Shown: positions 7,261 to 16,427 of the stretch, one piece after another
Position numbering within the stretch: position 1 is the first letter of the stretch
Layout: each line of letters opens with the position of its first letter
Assembly (NCBI RefSeq): GCF_002797395.1
Contig: NZ_KZ454943.1
Location: 4,551,637-4,615,636, forward strand
Direction: 5' to 3'
Length of the DNA: 64,000 bases
Source: Bacillus solitudinis
GTDB taxonomy: Bacteria; Bacillota; Bacilli; Bacillales; Bacillaceae_D
Program-made: the position numbers and the translations under genes
Notes under the pieces: model-generated
Databases searched by the model: none
What the model was told of the DNA's origin: nothing
Seen by the model: the letters and a program-made list of their open reading frames with translations, nothing else

Positions 7261-8235
7261 TTACGATAAGTTTCGACCTTTGCCAGAGTCACTAATTGCA
7301 ATTAAAGCTTCTGGATAAGGTTCAAAATATGTTTGGCTCAACAAATATTGATTCTCAAAACGGTAACACCAAGATCGAAGAATTGTTAAAACACTACTTA
7401 ATGGTATTTTTTGTTGCTGGTATTTTTCAAGCACAAAATTAAAGTGTTTTTTTTCTCCTACTGTCACTTGCTTTGAAAAATAACCAAATACATGCAGACA
7501 TACGTTAATATGAGAACCTGCACTTGGAGGCCTTGAAAACAAATCACACATAGCGAGTTCATAATCACGATAAACTTCATTTACCGACCTCTTTGCATGA
7601 TTGGCAGCAGATTTTCCCATTTGCCTCATTTTATCTTGATGAATAGCCATAAATAAATATTTATTTTTAGCATGAAATTGCATCAAGCCAGATATTGTTT
7701 TCTGGTTTGTTTTTAGCTCGCGGAATTCTGCCATTGTAAAAATATGCGTAAAAAAGTGCTCACGGATGACAAAATTTTTTAAACGTCCCTCGTCTTCAAG
7801 AATTGTATCAGGCACCAATTCTTTTATATGTTTTGTGAAAAGTCCGCTTCCTGTTCGCACAACAGGTGCCTTCTCTATTCCACTATATACTTTTGCATCT
7901 GTAATGCCACAGCTTGGGGAACGACCTTTTAAAAGAAATCCATCAACTTCTTCAAGTGCAGTCAGAAAATCACGAGAAAATTCAGTCATTTCCATCGTTA
8001 GGTCTTGTCCACTTTTGGGCTGTACTAGCCTTGTCTCATCACCTTTAACGACCAGGCGAATCACTTCTCTAGGTGTCCCTAGACCAATTTCAATTTCAGG
8101 ACAAACAGGGATAAACTCAACAAAAGGTTGAAGCCCAACAATCATTTCATCCTTAATTTTGTCGCCGTTATACCGACATGCGCTGAATTCTAAACATTGG
8201 CTAACAACAACCTTAGGTTTCGCAAAAACGCGCAT
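7261..8235 (-). CDS. DUF523-DUF1722 (YbgA-type) protein
   Basis: A 324-residue two-domain protein. The N-terminal DUF523 region (about 1-160) shows the expected cysteine signatures: VSQCLEFSACRYNG, FIPVCPEIEIGLGTPRE and GRSPSCG. The C-terminal part (about 185-310) is the DUF1722 domain (HAKNKYLFMAIHQ). The cysteines suggest metal or cofactor binding, but the biochemical role of this family is not established. The ATG at 8235 follows GGGGGAGG. It lies 79 bases downstream of an acyl-CoA dehydrogenase gene on the same strand; co-transcription is possible. Confidence 0.88.
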   Translation of the reverse strand: MRVFAKPKVVVSQCLEFSACRYNGDKIKDEMIVGLQPFVEFIPVCPEIEIGLGTPREVIRLVVKGDETRLVQPKSGQDLTMEMTEFSRDFLTALEEVDGFLLKGRSPSCGITDAKVYSGIEKAPVVRTGSGLFTKHIKELVPDTILEDEGRLKNFVIREHFFTHIFTMAEFRELKTNQKTISGLMQFHAKNKYLFMAIHQDKMRQMGKSAANHAKRSVNEVYRDYELAMCDLFSRPPSAGSHINVCLHVFGYFSKQVTVGEKKHFNFVLEKYQQQKIPLSSVLTILRSWCYRFENQYLLSQTYFEPYPEALIAISDSGKGRNLS

Positions 8236-8314
8236 GGGACCTCCCCCTTATCTCATTTTTTTGTCTCAAGTAGTTGAGTGATAACAGTTGGTAAGCTTTC
8301 ATAATCCTATGGTG

Positions 8315-9463
8315 TTACGACTTACTTAATACATGTTGTGCGAGTAGCATGATTGTCATATCATCCATAGGAGGATTATGCAGCCCTGCACGTACATCAC
8401 GATAATATCTTTGGAGGGGATGCTCTAATGATAGGCTCTTAGCTCCAACAATTCTCATCGCCAGATCAACAACTTCAATCGCTTGATTTGTCACACAGTT
8501 TTTCACTGCAGCAAGCTCTGGCTTCATTTGGTTTCGTTCATTCTCGCTTGCTCCATCCCATTTTTTAGCAACTCCATATAGAAAATAACTACTTTGGTGA
8601 AGTAAAAGTTCAATTTCTCCAATCTTCTGTCTCACATTTGGAAGTTCAGAAATTGTTCCTTCAATACTATTTGGTGAATAGCTTTTGGCATAATTCACCG
8701 CATAAGTTTTTGCTGCACGTGCGATTCCAAGATAGCACGCAGGGATATGTAACAACCAACCCGCAGCCGGCTTATCCCCTGGGGTGATATACTCAACTAA
8801 ATCGTCCTCTGCCACTGTGACGTTTTCTAAAATCAAGTCATGACTACCGGTTGCGCGCATCGACATCATGTTCCAGGTGTTATTAATTGATAAACCTTGT
8901 GCATTCTTTGAAATCAAGAAGTTCGCTACCATTTCAGACCCTTCAATTGCTGCACTAACAATAAAAAAGTCTAGAACTGGAGCCATTGTCGTAAACGTCT
9001 TTCTTCCATTAATAATCCAAGAATTTTTGTTTTTTTTCGCGCTCGTTACTGGCTTCCCTCCACGGGTCGGACTCCCCGTCTCTGGTTCTGTTACCGCAGC
9101 ATTAATTAGTGACCCTTCGACCACTCTTTTGCAAAGATCTGCAAATTTATGTTCCTCCCAACTCGGATTTTCAAAAAGATTCTTAATGATGCCAATATGC
9201 CAACCAATTGATAAAGATGTTGCACCGTCTGCTTCTGCAATTGTCTCTTGAAGTTGAACAAGCTCAAATAAAGAAATCTCAAGTCCTCCGTATATTTTAG
9301 GTACCGTTAGAGCCTGATATTGAATCTTACGCAAATCATCAATATTTTCTTTTGGAAAAGATCCTTCTTTGTCATGTTCCCATGCTCGGTCAAAAAAGGG
9401 TTTTGTACATTGTTTAACTATATTAATTCGACTTTCAAAGCTTTCTTCGCTTAACAGTGTCAT
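8315..9463 (-). CDS. Acyl-CoA dehydrogenase family protein
   Basis: A 382-residue flavoprotein of the acyl-CoA dehydrogenase superfamily, normal in length. It contains the N-terminal helical domain (DDLRKIQYQALTVPKIYGG), the middle beta domain (AAVTEPETGSPTRGG, about 118-132; WIINGRKTFTTM) and the C-terminal helical domain (MRIVGAKSLSLEHPLQRYYRDVRAG). Substrate class cannot be told: related Bacillus proteins are annotated as acyl-CoA or monooxygenase-type dehydrogenases. It would use FAD. The gene at 7261 follows on the same strand. Confidence 0.88.
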   Translation of the reverse strand: MTLLSEESFESRINIVKQCTKPFFDRAWEHDKEGSFPKENIDDLRKIQYQALTVPKIYGGLEISLFELVQLQETIAEADGATSLSIGWHIGIIKNLFENPSWEEHKFADLCKRVVEGSLINAAVTEPETGSPTRGGKPVTSAKKNKNSWIINGRKTFTTMAPVLDFFIVSAAIEGSEMVANFLISKNAQGLSINNTWNMMSMRATGSHDLILENVTVAEDDLVEYITPGDKPAAGWLLHIPACYLGIARAAKTYAVNYAKSYSPNSIEGTISELPNVRQKIGEIELLLHQSSYFLYGVAKKWDGASENERNQMKPELAAVKNCVTNQAIEVVDLAMRIVGAKSLSLEHPLQRYYRDVRAGLHNPPMDDMTIMLLAQHVLSKS

Positions 9464-9544
9464 TTCGTCTCTCCCCCAACTTCTTCCATTAATTCATTCT
9501 TCTATTGTAGCAAATAAATACTAATAAGGTTAAGAACCTAGTTT

Positions 9545-10741
9545 TTATTTACCCAGTTCTTGTATAAAACTCTCATTTCTTATCCCATCACGGCGAATAA
9601 ATACCTTTGCTTCTACATCAATTTTTGCCCGTTTAAATTCGTCATTCCATTTCGATTTTACAGACTTAAATTTTTTGTATTGTTGACGTTCCATTTCTTC
9701 CCCAAAACCAAATATATCAACGCCATACTGTTCCTGAACTTTACCGATGGTAGTAGTTATCATTCGAGGTATCTCCTCTGCCAAAATCTTTTCATATTTT
9801 TCAAAGGTCTTAATTTTACTCGTTTCATCCTTTGCACATTGAGTAGATTGAAGCTCACCTTCTAAAACGAGTTTGATTAAAATGACTGGTTGTTCCCCTT
9901 GATAACTAGCTTTTATTTCCGTGTGAGAATTAAAAATACGTACAGAAAAAAATTGGTCTGGGTTACAATCAGCTATAACTGTTGTTTTCTGTATATCTTG
10001 TGTCCAAACATAATTTCTAGCTTCTTCTATAGATAACATACCAATAAGTTTATCTTCATCGAAGATAGCTAATCCATCTACAACCACATTCGCTTCAAGT
10101 GAGGCTTTCTGATTGTTTTGAACGGTTTCTCCTTTACTAGGGTCCCCTTCTATTGACACAACAGCAGCAACAGGCTGTCTTCCATCTGAAGCAATATTGG
10201 AAGTGAATTCGATAAATCGAACCTCTGGATATCCTCCCCATTCTTCTGCAAGTGATTTTAATTGGACGTCAAGCTTCATTGAAGGAACGAGTTGGACAGG
10301 ATATAGCGTCTTAATGATTTCTTTTGCTTTGACATCTTTTGCGATTAATAAATGAAAATCGTTACGAAATTCAGCACTTCGTTCAATATATTGAAGAAAG
10401 GGGCCCACACCTTCCCTCGCTAACGCTTCATCTATCACAATCGTTCGTGTATGGGAAAAATCCAACTGACGAGTAAGACCGATGTTCATTTTATCGTCTA
10501 TTTCTGAAATTGTATCCCCTTCCAATGAAAAAGAAACTGTAGGGGTGTTCCCTTGGGCCGTTTTAGGATTTAACTGACTTGCATTAATTACTTCTAACGT
10601 TATTTCATAATTAGCTGTTTTCCCTTTTTCAATGGCCATTCCTGCGACAAAGGTAATGTCATTTAATTCACGACGGTCCCAGCAGCCTCCTAAACCTAGT
10701 ATTAAGAATAAACTAAGTAAGATAATAATGACCCACCTCAA
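9545..10741 (-). CDS. Ger(x)C family spore germination lipoprotein (C subunit)
   Basis: A 398-residue lipoprotein. The N-terminus MRWVIIILLSLFLILGLGGC is a lipoprotein signal peptide with lipobox LGGC and Cys20 as the lipidated residue, followed by WDRRELNDITFVAGMAIEKG, the hallmark of GerAC/GerKC proteins. It would sit on the outer face of the spore inner membrane as part of a germinant receptor. Its ATG overlaps the stop of the A subunit by four bases, and it is the last gene of the five-gene operon read from 14830 to 9545. Confidence 0.95.
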   Translation of the reverse strand: MRWVIIILLSLFLILGLGGCWDRRELNDITFVAGMAIEKGKTANYEITLEVINASQLNPKTAQGNTPTVSFSLEGDTISEIDDKMNIGLTRQLDFSHTRTIVIDEALAREGVGPFLQYIERSAEFRNDFHLLIAKDVKAKEIIKTLYPVQLVPSMKLDVQLKSLAEEWGGYPEVRFIEFTSNIASDGRQPVAAVVSIEGDPSKGETVQNNQKASLEANVVVDGLAIFDEDKLIGMLSIEEARNYVWTQDIQKTTVIADCNPDQFFSVRIFNSHTEIKASYQGEQPVILIKLVLEGELQSTQCAKDETSKIKTFEKYEKILAEEIPRMITTTIGKVQEQYGVDIFGFGEEMERQQYKKFKSVKSKWNDEFKRAKIDVEAKVFIRRDGIRNESFIQELGK

Positions 10742-12321
10742 GACTTCTCACCTTCTTTGCTTTTATTCGCTTCTTTCTCATTTGTCGCTTTTTTTGTTAG
10801 AAAACTTGGCTTCTTATTTAAGCTTTTAATGGGAAATCGAAAAATGGTATCCTTTTGGCCACTTAGAATAAATGGTCCGACAGGTGCCAAATAAGGGACT
10901 CCAAATGAGCGAAGGCTTGCTAAATGAGATAGTATAACAATAATACCTAGTAGGGTCCCATATAGACCTAAGAAACCAGTAAGTAAAATTAAGCCAAACC
11001 GAAGCAATCTAGCTGAGTTAGCGAAAGAGTAAATAGGTGAGACAAAACCTGCCATTGCCGTGAGTGCTACGACAATCACGAGGAAGTTGGAAACAATCCC
11101 TGCTTCAACGGCTGCTTGACCGATAACAAGTGTCCCAACAATTGATACGGCTTGACCAACAGCTCGAGGCATCCGTACACCGGCTTCCCTTAGAATCTCA
11201 AAGGTAATCTCCATCATTAAAATCTCAACAACCGCTGGAAAAGGAACACCTTCTCGTTGTGCTTGGAGATTAAATACTAAATTTGTTGGTATAAGTTGTT
11301 GGTGATACGTTGTTAAGCCAATATATAGCGAAGGTAAAATTAAGGCAATCATGAATGCCAAGTAGCGAATGGAACGAGTAAAAGAGCTCATTAAGAAGCC
11401 TTGGTAATAATCTTCACTTACTTGGAAGAATTCGGTTAAAACCACAGGCAAAATAATCACAAATGGGCTTCCATCAACAACAACCGCTATTTTCCCATCT
11501 ATTATTTTTGTGGAGGTAGTATCCGGACGATCTGTATGATAAATCGTTGGAAATGGTGTATAAACCTCGTCTGTAATTAATTCCTCTATATTTCCCGAAT
11601 CAAAGATAGCATTAATGTCAATTTTAGAGATACGCTTTTTCACTTCTTTTACGATTAACGGGTCTGCCACATCTTCTAAATAGGTTAAACACACAGAAGT
11701 TTGGGTCTTTGTTCCAACTGTCATCTCTTCACAAACTAAATATCGATTCTTCACTTTACGACGGATTAAACTAATATTGGTTGTTAAGGTTTCAGTGAAA
11801 CTATCTTGAGGCCCACGGATAATTGTTTGGGTTTGCGATTGTTCAATTGCTCTTTTTTCTTTTGTTCTGACATTGATAGCAAGCCCCTTGCTCACCCCAT
11901 CAATCAAAATGACACAATAACCAGACAAAACATACCAAACCACTTCATGTTCAAACTCAACAAAAGTAAAATCACTACTTGGAAAATAGGTTTTTTGAAA
12001 CGTTTCAACTTCCTTATTAGTTTCAATAGTGGGTTTATGTTGATAGGCTTCTGCCAATGTTTCCATTACATGTTCGGAGACGGCATCTCCACTTACCATA
12101 CTTTTCAAATAGATAATAGAAGCATCGTTTCGACCAACAACTGTTCGTTCATGATAGTAGTCAAAGTTTTTATTGAAAATATTGTTGATTGTTGATTCAT
12201 TATTTCCCAAAAAGCGAGAAAGGTTTTGCTTCTGTTCATTCGGTTGAAGAATATCACCGGGCTGTTCCTGTACTCCTTTTTTTGAACGCTTTGACGCAAT
12301 GATTTTCTTGTATAGTTTCAT
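10738..12321 (-). CDS. GerA family spore germination receptor, A subunit
   Basis: A 527-residue protein, slightly longer than GerAA. It has a large hydrophilic N-terminal domain (about 1-300) containing the conserved GRNDASIIYLKSMV segment, then membrane helices beginning around FTRSIRYLAFMIALILPSLYIGL, and the family motif GVPFPAVVEILMMEITFEILREAG. The A subunit is part of the receptor that senses germinants in the spore inner membrane. The lysine-rich N- and C-termini extend past the usual ends. It overlaps both neighbours by four bases, which indicates translational coupling. Confidence 0.95.
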   Translation of the reverse strand: MKLYKKIIASKRSKKGVQEQPGDILQPNEQKQNLSRFLGNNESTINNIFNKNFDYYHERTVVGRNDASIIYLKSMVSGDAVSEHVMETLAEAYQHKPTIETNKEVETFQKTYFPSSDFTFVEFEHEVVWYVLSGYCVILIDGVSKGLAINVRTKEKRAIEQSQTQTIIRGPQDSFTETLTTNISLIRRKVKNRYLVCEEMTVGTKTQTSVCLTYLEDVADPLIVKEVKKRISKIDINAIFDSGNIEELITDEVYTPFPTIYHTDRPDTTSTKIIDGKIAVVVDGSPFVIILPVVLTEFFQVSEDYYQGFLMSSFTRSIRYLAFMIALILPSLYIGLTTYHQQLIPTNLVFNLQAQREGVPFPAVVEILMMEITFEILREAGVRMPRAVGQAVSIVGTLVIGQAAVEAGIVSNFLVIVVALTAMAGFVSPIYSFANSARLLRFGLILLTGFLGLYGTLLGIIVILSHLASLRSFGVPYLAPVGPFILSGQKDTIFRFPIKSLNKKPSFLTKKATNEKEANKSKEGEKS

Positions 12322-13445
12322 CCGTGCGTCACCTCTCCTTCCTTTTTCTTTTTTTTCTTATTACTAAAAAGGAGGAAAGTTAGGAGAATTGCTGGAATTC
12401 CTACTTGGAAAGGAAGATGTAAGAGATAAGGAACCTTCTCTAATCCTTCTTCAAAATGAGAAACGATATTTTCGGCAATCAAGGAGGCATATAGTGGGAT
12501 TATCAGTGTGAGAGGTAAGAGAACAACACGGTATGGTATGTTGAACACAAACTCAATACCTTTCAATCCTGCATAAAAAAATACGCAAACCTTAACTAAA
12601 ATCCCAATCATTAAAATAAAGACAACAAGAATATCGATTCGTTCAAAAAACTCCATAATTACAATTTCACGTGCTGCGATAAGTAATGGAAACAAAGAAC
12701 GATTTTTTACATTCTCTCCTAACGTTGTAAGCTGTACTAAATCAGCATATACAATTAGCAATCCACTTATTATGACTGCTGCAATCCCCCTCATTCCAGT
12801 CTTGTTTATTCGGGAAACCGATGTCATAAAAACCATAAAAACAACGGTTTCGCCGTAGGGAAAAGTAAGCATTGTCGGAAATACAGCTTTTAATATTGGT
12901 TGAAAACCTTCCGCAAGAACCGGTTGAAGATGGTGTATTTGCATGCGACCTGTTAAATAGATTAAAACCCCGATCACTAATAAAAAAAATATTACCAAAG
13001 GCGCTAGAAATTCTGTTATCCGTCCAAGCACTTCAAGACCAAGGTATAAAATATAAAAAGCAACAAGTATCATTGTAATTGATATCACTTCAAGTGGTGT
13101 AACAGGCATAAGAGTCACTTTCATTAACTCTCCCAAATCTCGAATATTTCTTGTTACAATATAAAAAAAATACAAAACATATCCAAAGGATACCGTCATT
13201 CCAATCTTCTTACCAAAGGTCGAAACTAATAACTCATACAAATGTTTTCCGCCACCACGTGTAACAAGGTAACTGTAGCCATAAATTAATACAATCCCTA
13301 AACACATCGCTATCATTTGTGCAATCCATAAATTTTGCTTGGCTTCTTCGCCTGAACCAACTACTACTGTTGTTCCGATAAGAAAGATTATTAATAATAT
13401 CATATATTGTTGAACGGAAAGAATTTCTCTTTGCCCGACCTTCAT
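12318..13445 (-). CDS. GerB family spore germination permease, second B subunit
   Basis: A 375-residue polytopic protein of the GerAB/GerKB family (APC-superfamily fold, about 10 helices). MKVGQREILSVQQYMILLIIFLIG is the typical start, and FPYGETVVFM lies in the middle. It is clearly paralogous to the adjacent protein encoded at 13442-14584 (shared FPYGE, REIxxxEFFERxDILVVF and GLExxP segments). Four-base overlaps link it to both neighbours. B subunits form the germinant-binding transport-like component of the receptor. Confidence 0.93.
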   Translation of the reverse strand: MKVGQREILSVQQYMILLIIFLIGTTVVVGSGEEAKQNLWIAQMIAMCLGIVLIYGYSYLVTRGGGKHLYELLVSTFGKKIGMTVSFGYVLYFFYIVTRNIRDLGELMKVTLMPVTPLEVISITMILVAFYILYLGLEVLGRITEFLAPLVIFFLLVIGVLIYLTGRMQIHHLQPVLAEGFQPILKAVFPTMLTFPYGETVVFMVFMTSVSRINKTGMRGIAAVIISGLLIVYADLVQLTTLGENVKNRSLFPLLIAAREIVIMEFFERIDILVVFILMIGILVKVCVFFYAGLKGIEFVFNIPYRVVLLPLTLIIPLYASLIAENIVSHFEEGLEKVPYLLHLPFQVGIPAILLTFLLFSNKKKKKKEGEVTHG

Positions 13446-14584
13446 AAAGAACTCTCCCCTTTATTAGTTGGCGGTTGCTTTCCTTTTCTTTTCTTGATTT
13501 TTTTTATAATGAGTATGAGAAGAACGAGAAAAGGAACGCCGAGTTGTAAGGGGATATGGAGAAGAAATGGTGTTAACTCCAACCCCTCGATATTATGTTC
13601 ATTAATGTTTTGTGCAACAATAATAGATAAGAGAGGTAGAAGCAGGGTAATAGGAACGCAGAGATTTTGATACGAGATATTGAAAAGCTTCTCAAGTCCT
13701 TTTAATGCTGCATAGAAATAAAGGCTTACTTTTATAAAAACCCCTGTTACGAGGATGAATACAACTAATATATCTGCACGTTCAAAAAATTCCAATAATG
13801 CAATTTCTCTCGTTGCTATTAAAAATGGGTAAAGAGACCGAGTTTTCATTCCTTCTCCTAGAGAAGCGATTTCAAGACCCTCAATATAAACTAAAAAGAA
13901 TATTGCAGTAATCAAACTAAGTCCACTGACCTTTTTTGCAGCTTTTGTACTGGAGCTAGCTGAAAAGATTACAGTGAAAACGATTAATTCTCCATATGGA
14001 AAAACTAGCATTCTTGGGAAAAAGGCTTCATTAATTGGGCCGAGGCCTTCTGCAAGTATTGGTGAAAAATTTTTAAATTCAATTGCATCGCTAGCAAACA
14101 GAAAGATACCTATTAAAAAGAGAAAGACTAATATATATGGGGCCAGAATCTCTGTAAGACGAGCAAGGACTTCAAGTCCTAAACACAGCGTGTACCCACA
14201 AACAACCATAAATGCAATGGCCATAACTTCAATTGGAGTTTCCTTAAGTATTGTTATCTTCAATAATTCAATTCCATCCCTAAGAATTCTTGAAGCTTGG
14301 TATAGAAAATAAATTGAATACACAAATACCAGAAGATTTCCAATGATACGGCCTGTCGCTAATTGGAAAAGCTCGTATATGTTTTTCCCTTTAGATTGAT
14401 TAAGCAAAGACCAATATAATAGCAAAATTCCAGATCCGGCAACAATGCCCAGCAATTCCGCTATCCAAATATCCTGTTTTGCTTCACCACCCCTTTCAAG
14501 AAATGCCGCCGTACCAATTAAAAAAATGACCATAAGAATATATAGCTGGGATAATGAAATTACTTCTTTTCGCGATTCGTTCAT
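13442..14584 (-). CDS. GerB family spore germination permease, first B subunit
   Basis: A 380-residue polytopic GerAB/GerKB-type protein beginning MNESRKEVISLSQLYILMVIF. It shares FPYGELIVF, TREIALLEFFERADILVVF and GLELTPFLLHIPLQLGVPF with the following gene product, so the operon carries a tandem duplication of the B gene. The ATG at 14584 comes 12 bases after the small membrane protein gene. Two B subunits in one operon would allow two alternative receptors sharing the same A and C. Confidence 0.93.
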   Translation of the reverse strand: MNESRKEVISLSQLYILMVIFLIGTAAFLERGGEAKQDIWIAELLGIVAGSGILLLYWSLLNQSKGKNIYELFQLATGRIIGNLLVFVYSIYFLYQASRILRDGIELLKITILKETPIEVMAIAFMVVCGYTLCLGLEVLARLTEILAPYILVFLFLIGIFLFASDAIEFKNFSPILAEGLGPINEAFFPRMLVFPYGELIVFTVIFSASSSTKAAKKVSGLSLITAIFFLVYIEGLEIASLGEGMKTRSLYPFLIATREIALLEFFERADILVVFILVTGVFIKVSLYFYAALKGLEKLFNISYQNLCVPITLLLPLLSIIVAQNINEHNIEGLELTPFLLHIPLQLGVPFLVLLILIIKKIKKRKGKQPPTNKGESSL

Positions 14585-14596
14585 ATGTATCCCTCA

Positions 14597-14830
14597 TTAA
14601 GTTACTTCCTGTTGTTTTGACTTTTTTTTAGATAATTTAATGTCGGTAATCACACTAGTTGCGAACCCAGCAATCGCTGTGAAAAGAACGATTATACGAC
14701 GGGTGCCCGCTTCAATAGATATTAACTGTAGGACACTTTGAATAAATGACTGTTGATAAACAAAAGCATCCAAAACACTCATTAACAATGCTAATCCAAT
14801 AAAAACTAGACTAAAAACGACGGTAACCAA
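14597..14830 (-). CDS. Small two-helix membrane protein of a ger operon (D-type subunit)
   Basis: A 77-residue protein with two predicted membrane helices (about 2-22 and 44-64) and a lysine-rich tail (KLSKKKSKQQEVT). It begins at a TTG with GAGGAGG seven bases upstream. Small two-helix proteins encoded with ger operons have been described as D subunits that modulate germinant receptor function; the match here is by size, topology and position, not by a conserved motif. It is the first gene of the operon. Confidence 0.7.
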   Translation of the reverse strand: MVTVVFSLVFIGLALLMSVLDAFVYQQSFIQSVLQLISIEAGTRRIIVLFTAIAGFATSVITDIKLSKKKSKQQEVT

Positions 14831-14969
14831 AAACCAGCCTCCTCAATACAGAGTGATAATAGTAAATTAACCAAAATCTTGATATCTTATGTAGGAAAAC
14901 CAAATCTAAAGAACGATTTATTCTATAGCCTTGCCAATAGGTACTGAAAACAAAAAACTAGCTAATCAT

Positions 14970-15054
14970 AACGCAATGAGTGAAGCTGTTTCTTCATTTA
15001 AAAAAGCCCTGCTATGAGTCGGTTTCTCATAACAGGGCGCGCAATGTGCGGAGC
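14970..15054. repeat. Dispersed hairpin repeat, copy B
   Basis: A hairpin with arms GCCCTGCTATGAG (15006-15018) and CTCATAACAGGGC (15026-15038) is flanked by AACGCAATGAGTGAAGC and GCGCAATGTGCGGAGCC, which are variants of one word. It matches copy A at 2226-2306 and, as there, lies beside a CACTGAAA hairpin. It sits between the ger operon and the protease gene. Confidence 0.6.
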
Positions 15055-15092
15055 CATATCTATATAATCAAGGTATTTAAAAGGTTGGTGTT

Positions 15093-15128
15093 CGAGGCCA
15101 CTGAAAGGTACGATTTTCAGTGGCCTCG
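15093..15128 (-). terminator. Hairpin terminator of the HtrA-like protease gene
   Basis: CGAGGCCACTGAAA and TTTCAGTGGCCTCG form a perfect 14-base stem, five bases from the stop codon of the gene at 15133. No long T-run; shares the CACTGAAA word with hairpins at 2175 and 28924. Confidence 0.7.
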
Positions 15129-15132
15129 CTAA

Positions 15133-15942
15133 TCATTCGTTAGCTTGTTTTAATGTGTTTAATTTATCCTGTATTATCTTAATCGGAATCGCTAATCCTT
15201 CGCTCTCATCGTCAGTAAAAAGCGACGGGATCGTTTTGGCATATACCACAGCGACAACTTCTCCATTATTAGACAAGACCGGACTCCCACTGTGTCCCGG
15301 AAAAATGGGTGCCGAGATTTTCACGACATCAAAAGAGTCCTTTTTTTCAAGAATTGTTCCCTCGTTAACAATTTGTGTTTGGAGTAGTGGGTTCCCTATA
15401 ACATAAATACGTTCATCTAAAATTGCTCCATTTTCACTTAACCTTAAAAAAGGTAATTCCGAACCATCAATTTGAACGATGGCAATGTCACTTTCCTCAT
15501 CACTCAAAATAACTTCACCAACAAATCTTTCATTTGATGGGAATATCACCATTATTGGACCATTCCCGTCAACTACATGGTCGTTCGTTACAATTAAGCC
15601 TGTACTTGTTACAGAAAAACCTGTCCCCTTTGATCTTTCAGTCTGGATGGTCACGACTGCTTGTTTATATTCTTGAATTTCTTCTTCCTGTGATAACTCA
15701 CTTGAAGTTCGCATGAGGTTTAAGGAATCTAAGTTAAATAAATTAAACCAAATGCTAAAAACATTCCCAACTAAAAAGACAGACACAGCAAGAGCGATAA
15801 TTCGGATGAAACGAAGACGTCTTTGTTTTTTCTTATCTAATTCTTCTTTAAGTTCGTCGTCCACACCTTCGTATAAGAATTCGTCCGCTCTAGGCTCTTC
15901 ATGTTCATCTAAATTGGGTTCTTTATCCTTATATTCAGTCAT
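15133..15942 (-). CDS. Membrane-anchored HtrA-like serine protease without PDZ domain
   Basis: A 269-residue trypsin-like protease. I start it at 15942 because GTAGGAGGAACAGAG precedes that ATG; an upstream in-frame ATG lacks a ribosome site. An acidic cytoplasmic segment (1-40) is followed by a basic stretch and one membrane helix (about 44-66), so the protease domain is external. The triad is His122 (TNDHVVDG), Asp152 (ESDIAIVQI) and Ser218 (PGHSGSPVL). The protein ends about 50 residues after the serine, so the PDZ domain of HtrA/DegP proteins is missing. It probably takes part in cell-envelope protein quality control. Confidence 0.88.
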   Translation of the reverse strand: MTEYKDKEPNLDEHEEPRADEFLYEGVDDELKEELDKKKQRRLRFIRIIALAVSVFLVGNVFSIWFNLFNLDSLNLMRTSSELSQEEEIQEYKQAVVTIQTERSKGTGFSVTSTGLIVTNDHVVDGNGPIMVIFPSNERFVGEVILSDEESDIAIVQIDGSELPFLRLSENGAILDERIYVIGNPLLQTQIVNEGTILEKKDSFDVVKISAPIFPGHSGSPVLSNNGEVVAVVYAKTIPSLFTDDESEGLAIPIKIIQDKLNTLKQANE

Positions 15943-16062
15943 CTCTGTTCCTCCTACAATTGTCCAACTCTCTCTCTTTAACTTATCATTAACGCGGATC
16001 ATTATCGTTCTTTATGTTTTTATTTTATAATAGTATTATTCAAATAGACAGGGGGAAAGCAG

Positions 16063-16410
16063 ATGGAAAACATTCAAATCACAAAGGCACAAACTCTAAT
16101 TGACCAGTTTGCAAATCAAGAAATCTACATCCACCTAGAAACTACCAACGGATCCTATGCCTCTCATCATGATCAATCTTTCTTTTCCGCTAGTGCATAC
16201 ATACGGAACGCAAAAGTTAGTTACGAGCACGGAAAAATTGTTGGTGAAGGCCCATATCGAGTCGGTTTAAAGCTTGAAATTGGTTGGATTTATGCAGAAG
16301 GGCTAACCCATTACGAATTAGATTCCTTTGGAAGGCTACTCCTAGCTGGACATGGATTTGACGGCAAACTAGCTGTTGCCTTGCAAATAAGCCACACCCC
16401 ATTTGAATGA
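16063..16410 (+). CDS. yojF: YojF family protein (DUF1806)
   Basis: A 115-residue protein matching B. subtilis YojF (NGSYASHHDQSFFSASAYIRN, GEGPYRVGLKLEIGW, YELDSFGRLLLAGHG). Its biochemical role is unknown, but it is regularly encoded just before bshB2, here with 17 bases between them, so a link to bacillithiol metabolism is likely. The ATG follows GGGGGAAAGCAG. Confidence 0.92.
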   Translation: MENIQITKAQTLIDQFANQEIYIHLETTNGSYASHHDQSFFSASAYIRNAKVSYEHGKIVGEGPYRVGLKLEIGWIYAEGLTHYELDSFGRLLLAGHGFDGKLAVALQISHTPFE

Positions 16411-16427
16411 AAGGAAGGAGATAAGCT

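Noticed and set aside
7766..8131. Plus-strand frame of 121 codons opposite the DUF523 gene
   Set aside because: No ribosome site, and the opposite strand encodes conserved DUF523 motifs across the same bases.
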